Assembly: GCA_964472175.1 (NCBI GenBank)
Contig: CAYYJF010000002.1
Location: 31,378 to 95,377 of the forward strand
From: UBA8389 sp964472175
GTDB lineage: Bacteria; Bacteroidota; Bacteroidia; Bacteroidales; UBA1402
DNA length: 64,000 nucleotides
Direction of reading: 5' to 3'
A program made the position numbers and the translations under genes. The notes below the pieces were generated by a model that saw only the letters and a program-made list of their open reading frames with translations, ran no database searches and had not been told where the DNA came from. Within the stretch, counting starts at the first letter, position 1. Every line of letters begins with the position of its first letter. Shown in pieces: positions 36,639 through 45,850 of the stretch.

Positions 36639-36646
36639 CAAAGGTA
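36639..36646 (-). promoter_or_regulatory. -7 promoter box of uvrD-nspC
   Basis: TACCTTTG on the minus strand, 14 bases before the uvrD start codon. Confidence 0.55.
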
Positions 36647-36691
36647 GGCGCATTTTTTCAATAAACAGAGCTGGTTTCATTGAAAAATCAG

Positions 36692-36699
36692 TATATTTG
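36692..36699 (+). promoter_or_regulatory. -7 promoter box of sodB
   Basis: TATATTTG, 35 bases before the sodB ATG, divergent from the uvrD promoter. Confidence 0.55.
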
Positions 36700-36734
36700 T
36701 TGTTAACGTATGTTTCACCAAAAACCAAACGATT

Positions 36735-37307
36735 ATGACATTTGAACTGCCAAAGTTGGGGTACAATTCGACTGAACTCCAACCCGTTCTGAGTGAACAA
36801 ACACTATCCTTCCATTATGGGAAACACCACCAGACTTATGTGGATAATTTGAATAAGTTGGTTCTTGGAACGGCTTTTGAAAAAATGAGCTTGGAAGAAA
36901 TCATCAAAAATGCGCAACCAGGTCCCATTTTCAACAATGCTGCCCAAGTATGGAATCATACCTTCTATTTTGAAACTTTCACCAAACCTGGAAAGCCCAA
37001 TGCTGTTGTTTCTGAAATTGAGATTCAATTTGGAAGTATGGATGCTTTCAAAGAAGACTTTGGAAAAGCTGCGCTTGCGCTTTTTGGATCAGGTTGGTTG
37101 TGGTTGGCCAAAGATGAAAACGGCAAACTGAACATCGTCGCAGAGTCTAATGCAGGAAATCCATTGACAAAAGGGCTCACTCCAATCTTATGTTTTGATG
37201 TATGGGAACATGCCTACTATCTCGATTATCAAAACAGAAGGGCAGAATATGTCTCAAAACTTTGGGATATTATTGACTGGGATGTTGTGAAGAAAAGACT
37301 GTTATAA
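36735..37307 (+). CDS. sodB: Superoxide dismutase, Fe type
   Basis: Converts superoxide to hydrogen peroxide and oxygen in the cytoplasm. The 190-residue protein has all four metal ligands (His27, His75, Asp155, His159; DVWEHAYY). The active-site glutamine sits in AAQVWNHTF, ahead of the second ligand, which marks the iron form; cambialistic use of manganese is known in Bacteroidota and cannot be excluded. No signal peptide. It is a single-gene unit ending in a strong hairpin. Confidence 0.95.
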   Translation: MTFELPKLGYNSTELQPVLSEQTLSFHYGKHHQTYVDNLNKLVLGTAFEKMSLEEIIKNAQPGPIFNNAAQVWNHTFYFETFTKPGKPNAVVSEIEIQFGSMDAFKEDFGKAALALFGSGWLWLAKDENGKLNIVAESNAGNPLTKGLTPILCFDVWEHAYYLDYQNRRAEYVSKLWDIIDWDVVKKRLL

Positions 37308-37328
37308 AATATTGACAATTAGTCATAT

Positions 37329-37363
37329 AAACCGTTAAACCTAAACAATTGGTTTAACGGTTT
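37329..37363. terminator. Bidirectional terminator of sodB and the acyltransferase
   Basis: A perfect 13-bp stem (AAACCGTTAAACC / GGTTTAACGGTTT) with a 9-base loop, followed by TTTTCTTTTTT. The stop codon of the minus-strand gene (37354-37356) lies inside its right arm. Confidence 0.8.
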
Positions 37364-38712
37364 TCTTTTTTGTCCAAAATGGCTGCAAACAATATTTGCT
37401 TGATTTGATTCAACGCTTTACGAGCTTGTATCAATCTGGCTTTTTTATTGCCAAATCGATATGGAAACAATTGAAAACCGATTCTTGCAGCAGATCTGAA
37501 TCGTTCAGCATAGATGCTCCAAATAAAAAGGGCAAAAAAGGCAATCACCGTTTGAACAAAATGAAAACCAAAGCATAGGCCCATTGAAATGGCAAGAACG
37601 ATTTGATAAAGGAGCAGGGATAGACCACCAATGGCATAGGCAAAAGTGTGGTACATCTGTCTGTCTTCAAGCGTATTTAGAAATTGTTTTGTAATAAATC
37701 GACTCGGCATATTCACTAGAAGGATGGGTGCAAAAAACAGTGTTTTCAAAAACAACCATACATCAGTTTTAAATGAGGGTGCAGATTCCAGGTATCTGGT
37801 GATTTCGTTTTCCGTTGCCGGAAGTTGATGAATGTCCTTACCAAGCAATTGAAGCTGTTTGTACGTTGAAGAATCATTTTTTTCCATCTCATCCAGGATA
37901 TGGGTTATAAATGATCTGGCTTCAAAGCGTTTTCCTGCCTCTGTACTGAAACCATAAGGCAGTTCATTCTTACTCATATATTCCAGGTAAGCACCGGCAC
38001 CATAACAACTCAATGAATAGGTGCTCGTGTAATCCGTACTTCTGACATCCTGCATGAGCAGGCTAAGCTCTTCAGAAAGCGCTTGTTTCATTGTGGATAA
38101 ACCAATGGATGGATTTTCCAGGTATGATTCCATGTAATCACCAACACACATTGGTTTTCCAAACGTGACGACCAGGTCTGACCCTGAGTGCTCAAAATCA
38201 CTGTGGTCAAGTCCAACGGGAATGATGTAGACGTGCTTTTCCCCTTCCAAAGTTTCTTCAGCCTTAAATGCAATTCGAAAAATACCTTTAACCAAAGGTC
38301 TGAGCTTGTGATGCTCACCATGATTGCCTTCAGGCATCACCCCCAAACATTTGGAATCTTTCAGGACACCAACAGCCATCTCCATTTGTTGTTCATTTTT
38401 GGAGAGATGTGAAAATCCATCCCGTATGCGGTAAATGGGTGCCACTTTGATGAAAAATAACAATTTCGCAATCAAAGGATTTTTGAAAATATCTGCACGT
38501 GCCAAATATACAATTGGCTCACTTTGAAAAAATATTACAGCCAAAGGATCTATCAGGCCACATTGATGATTGGCTGCAAAAATAATAGGCTGGTTTTGAG
38601 GAATATTTTCCTGCCCCTTGATTTCAATCGTCCTGAAATACTTTGAAAATGCGTAACTCAAAAATAATTTCAGCGCTTTGTAATAAAACCGATCGTCCTG
38701 GATTTTCTTCAT
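37354..38712 (-). CDS. PlsC-like acyltransferase with membrane tail
   Basis: Probably transfers acyl groups to a glycerolipid. The 452-residue protein has the acyltransferase block NHQCGLIDPLAV near residue 47 (His and Asp separated by five residues, a known variant of the HX4D motif) and VMPEGNHGE (PEG motif) near residue 134. The C-terminal third has two or three hydrophobic segments (about 325-400), so the enzyme is membrane bound. Its start overlaps the symporter stop by four bases. A second acyltransferase is at 59904-60797. Confidence 0.83.
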   Translation of the reverse strand: MKKIQDDRFYYKALKLFLSYAFSKYFRTIEIKGQENIPQNQPIIFAANHQCGLIDPLAVIFFQSEPIVYLARADIFKNPLIAKLLFFIKVAPIYRIRDGFSHLSKNEQQMEMAVGVLKDSKCLGVMPEGNHGEHHKLRPLVKGIFRIAFKAEETLEGEKHVYIIPVGLDHSDFEHSGSDLVVTFGKPMCVGDYMESYLENPSIGLSTMKQALSEELSLLMQDVRSTDYTSTYSLSCYGAGAYLEYMSKNELPYGFSTEAGKRFEARSFITHILDEMEKNDSSTYKQLQLLGKDIHQLPATENEITRYLESAPSFKTDVWLFLKTLFFAPILLVNMPSRFITKQFLNTLEDRQMYHTFAYAIGGLSLLLYQIVLAISMGLCFGFHFVQTVIAFFALFIWSIYAERFRSAARIGFQLFPYRFGNKKARLIQARKALNQIKQILFAAILDKKENR

Positions 38713-39671
38713 TTCAACAACGGTCTTTTTACAGATTTTCTGTGCCAGTAACTACCTAATATTAAACCTGATATAATATGCCAAATGCCCCACCAGGCTG
38801 TAATGAGCAACATACCACCGATGGGCATCTCGGCGGGAAATATCTTCGGATTCAGCAGCAAAGCCAATCCCAAACCGCTATTTTGTATGCCGACCTCAAT
38901 GGTCGTCGTGCGTTTGTCTTTTGCAGATAATCTGAATGCCGCACCGACTCCGTAACCGGTGAGCAATGCCAATGCATTGTGAACCAAAACAATGATAAAG
39001 ATGAAGTAGATATATTCCAGAAAAATATCAATGTTGTTGGAAAAAGCCAATACAATCATCAAAATAAAGGCGATAATAGATAAACGTTGAAAGGTAGGAG
39101 CCAATTGTCGGGCAACATTTGGTCTGATTTTGACCAATAACTGACCAATAATCAGTGGAATACCCAACAAAATAAATACCGTTAGAAACATTTGTCCGGG
39201 ATCAATAGAAATGGGTTGAAGCAATTCATGAGAATGTTTTGAAATGTATTTGGTGTACAAATTGCCGTAAAATGAAAAATTAAAAGGGGTCATGAACAAA
39301 GCTGTTACCGTTGTAATCGCTGTTAACGAAACGGACAATTCAACATTGCCCTTTGAAAATTGACTGATAAAGTTTGAAATGTTTCCACCTGGGCATGCTG
39401 CTACCAAAATCATCCCCATGGCGATGGTCGGAGTCAACAATTGATGGCAGAACATGACCAATAAAAAAGTAACCAAAGGCAGCATGATCAATTGTCCAAC
39501 CATACCTGAAATAATGGGAATGGGTTTCTTGAACAAAGTGGCAAACTCCCTGGGGTTGATCGATAAAGCCACACCAAACATAATGAATGAGAGAATGATG
39601 TTTAATATGTGCGATCCCGTTTCTGAGAAGTTTATTTTAATTTGGTCTAATTCAACAAGTTGTTCTATCAT
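38709..39671 (-). CDS. Bile acid:sodium symporter family protein
   Basis: A 320-residue inner-membrane transporter of the BASS family with about nine helices. The segment ILVAACPGGNISNF and VGIQNSGLGLALL mark the two crossing sodium-binding motifs. Members carry bile acids, pantoate, pyruvate or arsenite-related ions; the substrate is not deducible. It is coupled to the following acyltransferase by an ATGA overlap, which hints at a lipid-related or organic-acid function. Confidence 0.87.
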   Translation of the reverse strand: MIEQLVELDQIKINFSETGSHILNIILSFIMFGVALSINPREFATLFKKPIPIISGMVGQLIMLPLVTFLLVMFCHQLLTPTIAMGMILVAACPGGNISNFISQFSKGNVELSVSLTAITTVTALFMTPFNFSFYGNLYTKYISKHSHELLQPISIDPGQMFLTVFILLGIPLIIGQLLVKIRPNVARQLAPTFQRLSIIAFILMIVLAFSNNIDIFLEYIYFIFIIVLVHNALALLTGYGVGAAFRLSAKDKRTTTIEVGIQNSGLGLALLLNPKIFPAEMPIGGMLLITAWWGIWHIISGLILGSYWHRKSVKRPLLK

Positions 39672-39764
39672 GGGCGAAAAAAGTGACGGGTTATTCCGTT
39701 TGAAATATTCTGAGAAATTGCCACGAATTTACCAATAATTACTTGCCATGCAAGCATTTCTTAG

Positions 39765-39772
39765 TAAATTTG
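39765..39772 (+). promoter_or_regulatory. -7 promoter box of proS
   Basis: TAAATTTG, perfect TAnnTTTG, 39 bases before the proS ATG. A near-match on the opposite strand (TAAATTCG, 39731-39724) may serve the symporter gene. Confidence 0.5.
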
Positions 39773-39811
39773 TTCCCCGAAAAATCAAATGTTTTCGATT
39801 TATAAAAGATT

Positions 39812-41293
39812 ATGGCAAAAGAACTTAAAGAACTCACATCACGATCGGTTGATTATTCCCAATGGTATCAGGATCTGGTCATTAAAGCCGATTTGGCAGA
39901 AAATTCAGCCGTCAGAGGATGTATGGTCATCAAACCATATGGTTACGCTATTTGGGAAAGAATCCAACGTCAGTTGGATGATATGTTCAAAGAAACAGGT
40001 CATGTGAATGCCTATTTCCCGATATTTATTCCCAAATCATTTTTAAGCAAAGAAGCGGAACATGTAGAGGGTTTTGCCAAAGAATGTGCGGTGGTGACAC
40101 ATCACCGCTTGATGAATGACCCCAATGGTAAAGGCGTCGTCGTTGACCCTGATGCAAAATTGGATGAAGAGCTGATAGTAAGACCCACATCAGAAACCAT
40201 TATTTGGAATACCTACAAAAATTGGATTCAATCATACCGTGATTTACCCATTTTGTGCAATCAATGGGCCAACGTGGTACGGTGGGAGATGAGAACCCGT
40301 TTGTTTCTGCGTACGGCTGAGTTTTTGTGGCAAGAAGGACATACTGCACACGCAACCAGAGAAGAAGCAGAAGAGGAAGCTGAAAAAATGCTCAATGTTT
40401 ATGCCACTTTTGCTGAAGAATTTCTGGCATTGCCCGTTTTGAGAGGCGTAAAGACTGCCAGTGAACGTTTTGCAGGCGCTCTGGACACCTACTGTATTGA
40501 AGCGCTGATGCAGGACGGTAAGGCTTTACAGGCAGGAACTTCTCATTTTCTAGGTCAGAATTTTGCCAAAGCATTCGATGTGACTTTTGTTAGCAAAGAA
40601 AACAAACAAGAATACGTTTGGGCCACCTCATGGGGCGTTTCAACCCGACTCATCGGTGCGTTGATTATGGCGCATTCCGATGACAACGGATTGGTTTTAC
40701 CCCCCAGTCTGGCACCCATTCAAGTCGTCATTGTTCCCATCTACAAAAATGATGAACAATTGAAACAAATCAGTGAAAAAGTGGCCCCTCTTTTGGCACA
40801 ATTAAAATCAATGGGCATTCGTGTGAAATTTGATGACTCAGATACGAAGAAACCCGGATGGAAATTTTCCGAATACGAATTGAAAGGTGTTCCAATCCGA
40901 TTGGCTTTTGGCGCCCGTGATTTGGAAAACAATACCGTTGAAATTGCAAGACGTGATACTTTGACCAAAGAAACGCGTTCGTTTAACGATATTGCCGCTT
41001 ACATGAACCAACTCTTGAAAGAAATCCAAGAAACCATCTACAACAAAGCTTTTGATTTCAGAAGTGCAAGTACCAGAGAAGTGAATTCTTACGATGCGTT
41101 TAAAGTTGAAATTGAAAAAGGCGGATTTTTACTTTGTCATTGGGATGGAACTCCCGAAACGGAAGAAAAAATCAAGAATGAAACCAAAGCGACCATCCGC
41201 TGTATTCCTTTAGAAGGCGATTTGACACCCGGAAAATGTATGGTTACAGGTAATCCATCCAAACAACGCGTTGTGTTTGCAAGGGCGTATTAA
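39812..41293 (+). CDS. proS: Prolyl-tRNA synthetase, archaeal/eukaryotic type
   Basis: Charges tRNA-Pro. The 493-residue protein has the class II motif 2 region (RPTSETIIWNTYKNWI), TRLFLRTAEFLWQEGHTAH and motif 3 (WGVSTRLIGALIMAHSDDNGLVLPP). The length, lack of the bacterial editing insertion between motifs 2 and 3, and a C-terminal zinc-domain-like tail identify the short eukaryote-like ProRS, common in Bacteroidota. A single-gene unit with a strong terminator. Confidence 0.95.
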   Translation: MAKELKELTSRSVDYSQWYQDLVIKADLAENSAVRGCMVIKPYGYAIWERIQRQLDDMFKETGHVNAYFPIFIPKSFLSKEAEHVEGFAKECAVVTHHRLMNDPNGKGVVVDPDAKLDEELIVRPTSETIIWNTYKNWIQSYRDLPILCNQWANVVRWEMRTRLFLRTAEFLWQEGHTAHATREEAEEEAEKMLNVYATFAEEFLALPVLRGVKTASERFAGALDTYCIEALMQDGKALQAGTSHFLGQNFAKAFDVTFVSKENKQEYVWATSWGVSTRLIGALIMAHSDDNGLVLPPSLAPIQVVIVPIYKNDEQLKQISEKVAPLLAQLKSMGIRVKFDDSDTKKPGWKFSEYELKGVPIRLAFGARDLENNTVEIARRDTLTKETRSFNDIAAYMNQLLKEIQETIYNKAFDFRSASTREVNSYDAFKVEIEKGGFLLCHWDGTPETEEKIKNETKATIRCIPLEGDLTPGKCMVTGNPSKQRVVFARAY

Positions 41294-41317
41294 CCATTCG
41301 TTTAAATTGAAATAGAA

Positions 41318-41347
41318 GAAGGGAAAGTTACTTTTCCTTCTTTTTTT
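41318..41347 (+). terminator. Rho-independent terminator of proS
   Basis: A 10-bp stem (GAAGGGAAAG / CTTTTCCTTC, one G-T pair) with loop TTA followed by seven T residues. The loop TTA is also the stop codon of the convergent TamB-like gene. Confidence 0.8.
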
Positions 41348-44300
41348 GTGTCCCGAACAGATCAAATATAGAGTTGAAATCCTGTTTGAAAAGAATACCA
41401 GCTCCCTGCGTATTCAAAGCCGATTTAAAATACCTGTTATCGTTGGCTCTGTTGAAGAACTTCCAACTCCACTTTTGAGACTTTTTAAATTTCAAACTCG
41501 CATCAAATTCTCCAATAAATTGGTTTCCTCCTCCGTTTTGAATCAGGTTTTCTCTGGAACCCACGTTGCTGTTCACCGTCAAGCGGTTATTAAAGAAATT
41601 TCCGCCCAGATTGACACCCCATTCACCTCCCCATTGCCCGGGAGTGGTACTTTCATATCCTGAATTCTTATAATTGAAGTTAAAATTCATGTTTGCCTGA
41701 CCCAAAACGCCATTCATCACATTGTTCAACTGCGAGGAAAGGGTAGATATCCCCGTATTCAATACCGTTGACATCCCGCTATTGTTGGCAGTGCTTTGAG
41801 TTGAAGACAAGGAAGGGGTGCTGAACCGACCGAAAAGCATTAAGAATACCAGTTGTTGGTTCATGGCATCTTCCGTATTGATGACATCATTGATGCTCCT
41901 TACCAAATCATCATCGGCTGAAGGGTATTCCAAATCCAACTTAATGCCTGGCTTTTGAAGCTCGCCGTTGAGCTTTAGCAAACAATTCACAGGAATATTC
42001 GTCCTGTTCAGGTTTAATCCAGCCAAGACATCCGATGGCAACAAATCGGCCAATTGGGCATTGACCGTATAAGCAGCTGAAATGTCAACCTGAGCTGCAA
42101 ACGGATCTCCCGAGAAAGTGATGCTTCCATCATCCTTAAGCGAGAAATCTCTTCTCAATATATCTTGATAGATGAACGTATACTTTCCTTTTTGAATGTT
42201 GTACCTTCCATATAAGGCAATATCTGCATCATCAGAAAACACACATCTCAAATTGCCTTCACCAGTTGCCACAATTTCATCGCCTGTTGACGGATCCGTA
42301 ACCAGCGTCAGCAAACCTTCAGGCGTCGCTTCAATCTGCAAATTGACTGTCAGTTTTCCCTCACTGTCAATATCGGAATGATCTGTTTTTTCCACTTTTC
42401 CAAAATGGATGATTTCCGTTTGAACACGAACCGGTTGTTTTTTTTCAAACTGAATAAATCCGGCATCAAAAACTTCCTTATCATTTAAAAAAGAGATGGT
42501 TACGTTCGTGTTTCTTTCTGTTTTCAGGTTGACATCGATGGTGGTTTCATTTCGAATACCATTGATAGAAACAGTGCCCGAGCCATAGGCTTTTCCATAA
42601 AAATAGGCTTCGGGATTGGGTGGCAAATCCATACACAGAATTTTATTCCCGATGATTTCAATCGACGTTCTGGAATTTTTAAAATGGTTGTGTCGAATGG
42701 TGCCGTTCGCAATGGCAATGTTCCCTTCATTGTCCCTGACCTCTGTATTTTCAAACTTGATTAAAGTCGGTGATAATTCTAAAGAATCAGAAAAGTGATA
42801 GCGGGTATTTAACATGTCGATGCCGAAAGATCCATCTTCAATGTATGCCTTGGTGTATATTGCCAACCGCTTCATAGGGCCTTCAATTCGTACATTTCCG
42901 CTTGCTTTTCCCTGAATTTTTTTCAAAATATCACCCAAGTATGGCTCAAGGAAAGCCAATGGTAAATGATGGGCATCCAAAGAGAGAAACATGGAATCTT
43001 TAGAAGGATAAAAATATCCCTTACCCAAAGCCAGGAGCCTTGTGGAATCGTTTTCTATTTCATGTTTATAGACTTCCGCATCCAGAACAAGTGCTTTGAT
43101 TTGGTTGTCCCATTTTGACGTCGCCTGCAGGTCACCAAGCACTTCCTTATTCAATGAAAATTGTTTGACCTGAATATCTGCATTCAGATTTGTTTGACCA
43201 AAGAATTTTGTAATATGGGCATCTCCGGTTGCAATGCCACCCAATTTCACATTGCTTTTTGGCAACAAATCAAAGATGTAATCCAAACTGAAATTATTCA
43301 AAGAAACCTGTATGGTGTCTGTTTCTTTATTTGAAGCAATCCCTTGGATTTTGATAAATTGGTCATCGTGAATGAATTGAAAATGCTCTATACCAAGTGC
43401 GTTGTTTTCCCAGATCAATTTTGATGGGGATATATTCCAGATGGTATCGTTTACGATCATGTTGGAAGCGTTTAAGGTTCCATCTATCCCAGTTTTTCCT
43501 GTCGAATTCTTATAAAAACGTAAATTTCCAAGAATATTTCCACTGAATGTATGAATGCCCTGATTCGATACATTGAGTTTAAAACTGGCAATATCGTCTT
43601 TTCCCCTGATATCCATATTCACTTTGATTGGATCTGCATTGCTTCCAACCTGAGCATAAGCAATTAGTTTTGCTTCATTTTGCGGATTTTCCAACAGAAA
43701 TCCTGCATCCTGTATTTGTGTTTTTCCGTAAACTAAATTGGAGACATTGCCACGCAATCTGAATTTTCCAGTGGCATCATTGATGAACCCCTGAATGTCT
43801 ATCTGATCATTTGATTCAAGGGGTATTTTTAACAGCTTAAAAATCGGATTGTTAGATGCAATTTGTGCTTGAATGGTACAATTTGTACTCAACGACGGTG
43901 TTAAATTCGGACTCAACAACGTTGGCATGAAATGATGTAAAACACCTTTGAAAGCTTTGACCAAATTTGACAAGGCAAAAGTTCCAACCATTTGACCCGT
44001 GATGAGGTTGGATTGAACTGATATGACATCGCCGACTCCGGATTGTTTGGACTGGATTTCAATTTTAGGTACAAAAAACCTGTCTGCTGTTTGTTTGATC
44101 AACAAACTATCGACCGTAATCAGACCTGTCATTTGGTCCATTTTTTTACCCTTCAGATCTGTTTTTAAGTGAAAACCTACGTTCTTGAAACGATCATCCC
44201 GTATCCAATCTGTAAAGTCAAATGCATGGGTGGTTAAATCAAATTCATAGACTGGTAATACGCCTCCCCAAACAAACAAGCCTTGAAAATTAATGCTGCC

Positions 44301-45758
44301 TGATCCTTTCTGGATAAAGGCGTTGCCCTCAAACTGATCTTGATTGAAATGGCCATCGATTTGAATTCCATCCACCTCATGTTTCATCCATTTGATGTTA
44401 TTGGATTGTCCCTCAATGTATCCGGAAAAATGTTTAGAATCTGAGAAGAGCCCATTAATTTGAAGATTTAAGGCCGCTTCGCCACTAATTGTCTTATTGA
44501 CAGACATCGACGTATAACTCAATTGAGGCGATTTAATGGCACCGTTAAAAGCCCAGGCTGTATCCTTTTTTTCAAAATTGAGATCGGTATTTATTGTGCC
44601 AAATGCGTTGCTGATCAATCCATTAACTTTTATTTTCCTGGGCTGAAGCAAGCATTTACCAGAATAATCCACAGTACCAATAGTCTCCAATATTTTTGTG
44701 CTGGGATTCCCTTTTTTAATATACGATTCTACTTTTGCAAACACCTTCGAAGGAATGTGTAAAGAGTCAACATCCAACAATGCATGGTAATTATTTTCAA
44801 AGATATTTGAACCCTTCAAGTGTGCAATGAGAAAAAGCCCATCCGCATTGATGATGCTGAATTTTTGAATGTTAAGTTGCTTAAGACTCCCGGACAAGTT
44901 GGCTTGAATGGTCAACGTACTGGTAATCGTAGAAAGTTTTTGATTGAATAATCCAATGGCATCTGGTGACAAAGTTGCCGTGAAATTAAAAGGTTGAAAA
45001 TGCCACGAAGCAAGCGATTTTTCCATCGTTTTTTTCGAAGCTTCCATAGAAGCACATTTCAATATACTTTCATTCGCTTTCAAAGAAAAATCTCGGATAG
45101 AGAGGCGTTGATCAGATATAATGGCATCCATTCTCAATTGACTCAGATTTAGCCCGTTATTTTCGGTACAGTTGAATTTTTTCATCTGAACACGAAGCTG
45201 ATTCCCGACTTGACTGGAGAGGCTGAACAAAGCGGATATTTTATTGAATTTTAAATGGTTTGCATCTAAACCGTTTGAATGAATTGGCGCATTCAAGACA
45301 TCATACGTCAGGGAACATTCCCGAAAGCAAATCTGCTTCATTTGTATATCCCATTTTGCTTTGCTTTTTTTCAAGAGCTTATTCAAAATGGGGGTGATGT
45401 TTAAATCACCATCGGGGGATTGTTTGCTTAACCGGACATTTGCCCGAATGAGTCTCAAATAATCTACTTCCAGTTTTTGATTCAAAAGTTCAATCAGGTT
45501 GAATCCCATGTCAATTCTCTCAGCAAGAAGTATCGAATTCGACTGCGCATCCTTTAATTGAACCACGTGTAAAGAGAACCCTCTCAGAAGATTGAAATCG
45601 GATTTATCAATCGTCAATTCACCCCCGGTTTTATGATTGAAATTTTCCGTAAGTTGATACACCAATTTATTCTGAATGTAACTGGAATTCAGAAGAACGA
45701 TGGTCGATGCCAGAAGCAAAAGACAAGCAATTGAAAGGGTAGCTACTGTTTTTTTCAA
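41328..45758 (-). CDS. TamB/DUF490-domain giant envelope protein
   Basis: A 1476-residue protein with one N-terminal membrane anchor (about residues 5-27), a very long stretch of short beta strands with AsmA/TamB character, and a C-terminal TamB (DUF490) domain (residues 1130-1476; DILRRDFSLKDDGSITFSGDPFAA is characteristic). TamB-like proteins span the periplasm as a groove and are linked to outer-membrane assembly and lipid transfer. The start codon is a TTG at 45758; no ATG follows until near residue 83, so it is the only start that keeps the anchor. It is divergent from tsaD. Confidence 0.87.
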   Translation of the reverse strand: MKKTVATLSIACLLLLASTIVLLNSSYIQNKLVYQLTENFNHKTGGELTIDKSDFNLLRGFSLHVVQLKDAQSNSILLAERIDMGFNLIELLNQKLEVDYLRLIRANVRLSKQSPDGDLNITPILNKLLKKSKAKWDIQMKQICFRECSLTYDVLNAPIHSNGLDANHLKFNKISALFSLSSQVGNQLRVQMKKFNCTENNGLNLSQLRMDAIISDQRLSIRDFSLKANESILKCASMEASKKTMEKSLASWHFQPFNFTATLSPDAIGLFNQKLSTITSTLTIQANLSGSLKQLNIQKFSIINADGLFLIAHLKGSNIFENNYHALLDVDSLHIPSKVFAKVESYIKKGNPSTKILETIGTVDYSGKCLLQPRKIKVNGLISNAFGTINTDLNFEKKDTAWAFNGAIKSPQLSYTSMSVNKTISGEAALNLQINGLFSDSKHFSGYIEGQSNNIKWMKHEVDGIQIDGHFNQDQFEGNAFIQKGSGSINFQGLFVWGGVLPVYEFDLTTHAFDFTDWIRDDRFKNVGFHLKTDLKGKKMDQMTGLITVDSLLIKQTADRFFVPKIEIQSKQSGVGDVISVQSNLITGQMVGTFALSNLVKAFKGVLHHFMPTLLSPNLTPSLSTNCTIQAQIASNNPIFKLLKIPLESNDQIDIQGFINDATGKFRLRGNVSNLVYGKTQIQDAGFLLENPQNEAKLIAYAQVGSNADPIKVNMDIRGKDDIASFKLNVSNQGIHTFSGNILGNLRFYKNSTGKTGIDGTLNASNMIVNDTIWNISPSKLIWENNALGIEHFQFIHDDQFIKIQGIASNKETDTIQVSLNNFSLDYIFDLLPKSNVKLGGIATGDAHITKFFGQTNLNADIQVKQFSLNKEVLGDLQATSKWDNQIKALVLDAEVYKHEIENDSTRLLALGKGYFYPSKDSMFLSLDAHHLPLAFLEPYLGDILKKIQGKASGNVRIEGPMKRLAIYTKAYIEDGSFGIDMLNTRYHFSDSLELSPTLIKFENTEVRDNEGNIAIANGTIRHNHFKNSRTSIEIIGNKILCMDLPPNPEAYFYGKAYGSGTVSINGIRNETTIDVNLKTERNTNVTISFLNDKEVFDAGFIQFEKKQPVRVQTEIIHFGKVEKTDHSDIDSEGKLTVNLQIEATPEGLLTLVTDPSTGDEIVATGEGNLRCVFSDDADIALYGRYNIQKGKYTFIYQDILRRDFSLKDDGSITFSGDPFAAQVDISAAYTVNAQLADLLPSDVLAGLNLNRTNIPVNCLLKLNGELQKPGIKLDLEYPSADDDLVRSINDVINTEDAMNQQLVFLMLFGRFSTPSLSSTQSTANNSGMSTVLNTGISTLSSQLNNVMNGVLGQANMNFNFNYKNSGYESTTPGQWGGEWGVNLGGNFFNNRLTVNSNVGSRENLIQNGGGNQFIGEFDASLKFKKSQKWSWKFFNRANDNRYFKSALNTQGAGILFKQDFNSIFDLFGTQKKKEK

Positions 45759-45770
45759 ATTATTTTTTGG

Positions 45771-45778
45771 TACTTTTG
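45771..45778 (+). promoter_or_regulatory. -7 promoter box of tsaD-crcB
   Basis: TACTTTTG, perfect TAnnTTTG, 73 bases before the tsaD ATG. Confidence 0.5.
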
Positions 45779-45850
45779 CATCAGATTTCGTTCGAGATAA
45801 AGCGAATCTACTGCAAATTTACAAAAAACCCTAATTTTTTCCCCATAGTC

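Noticed and set aside
37354..38712. HX5D instead of HX4D in the acyltransferase as a novelty
   Set aside because: A related spacing (NHPxGxxDG) is normal in the hemolysin-like acyltransferases, including the one at 59904, so it is not distinctive.
41346..41663. A 105-codon plus-strand frame at the end of the TamB-like gene
   Set aside because: It lies wholly within the TamB domain, which is clearly coding on the minus strand, and begins inside the proS terminator region.
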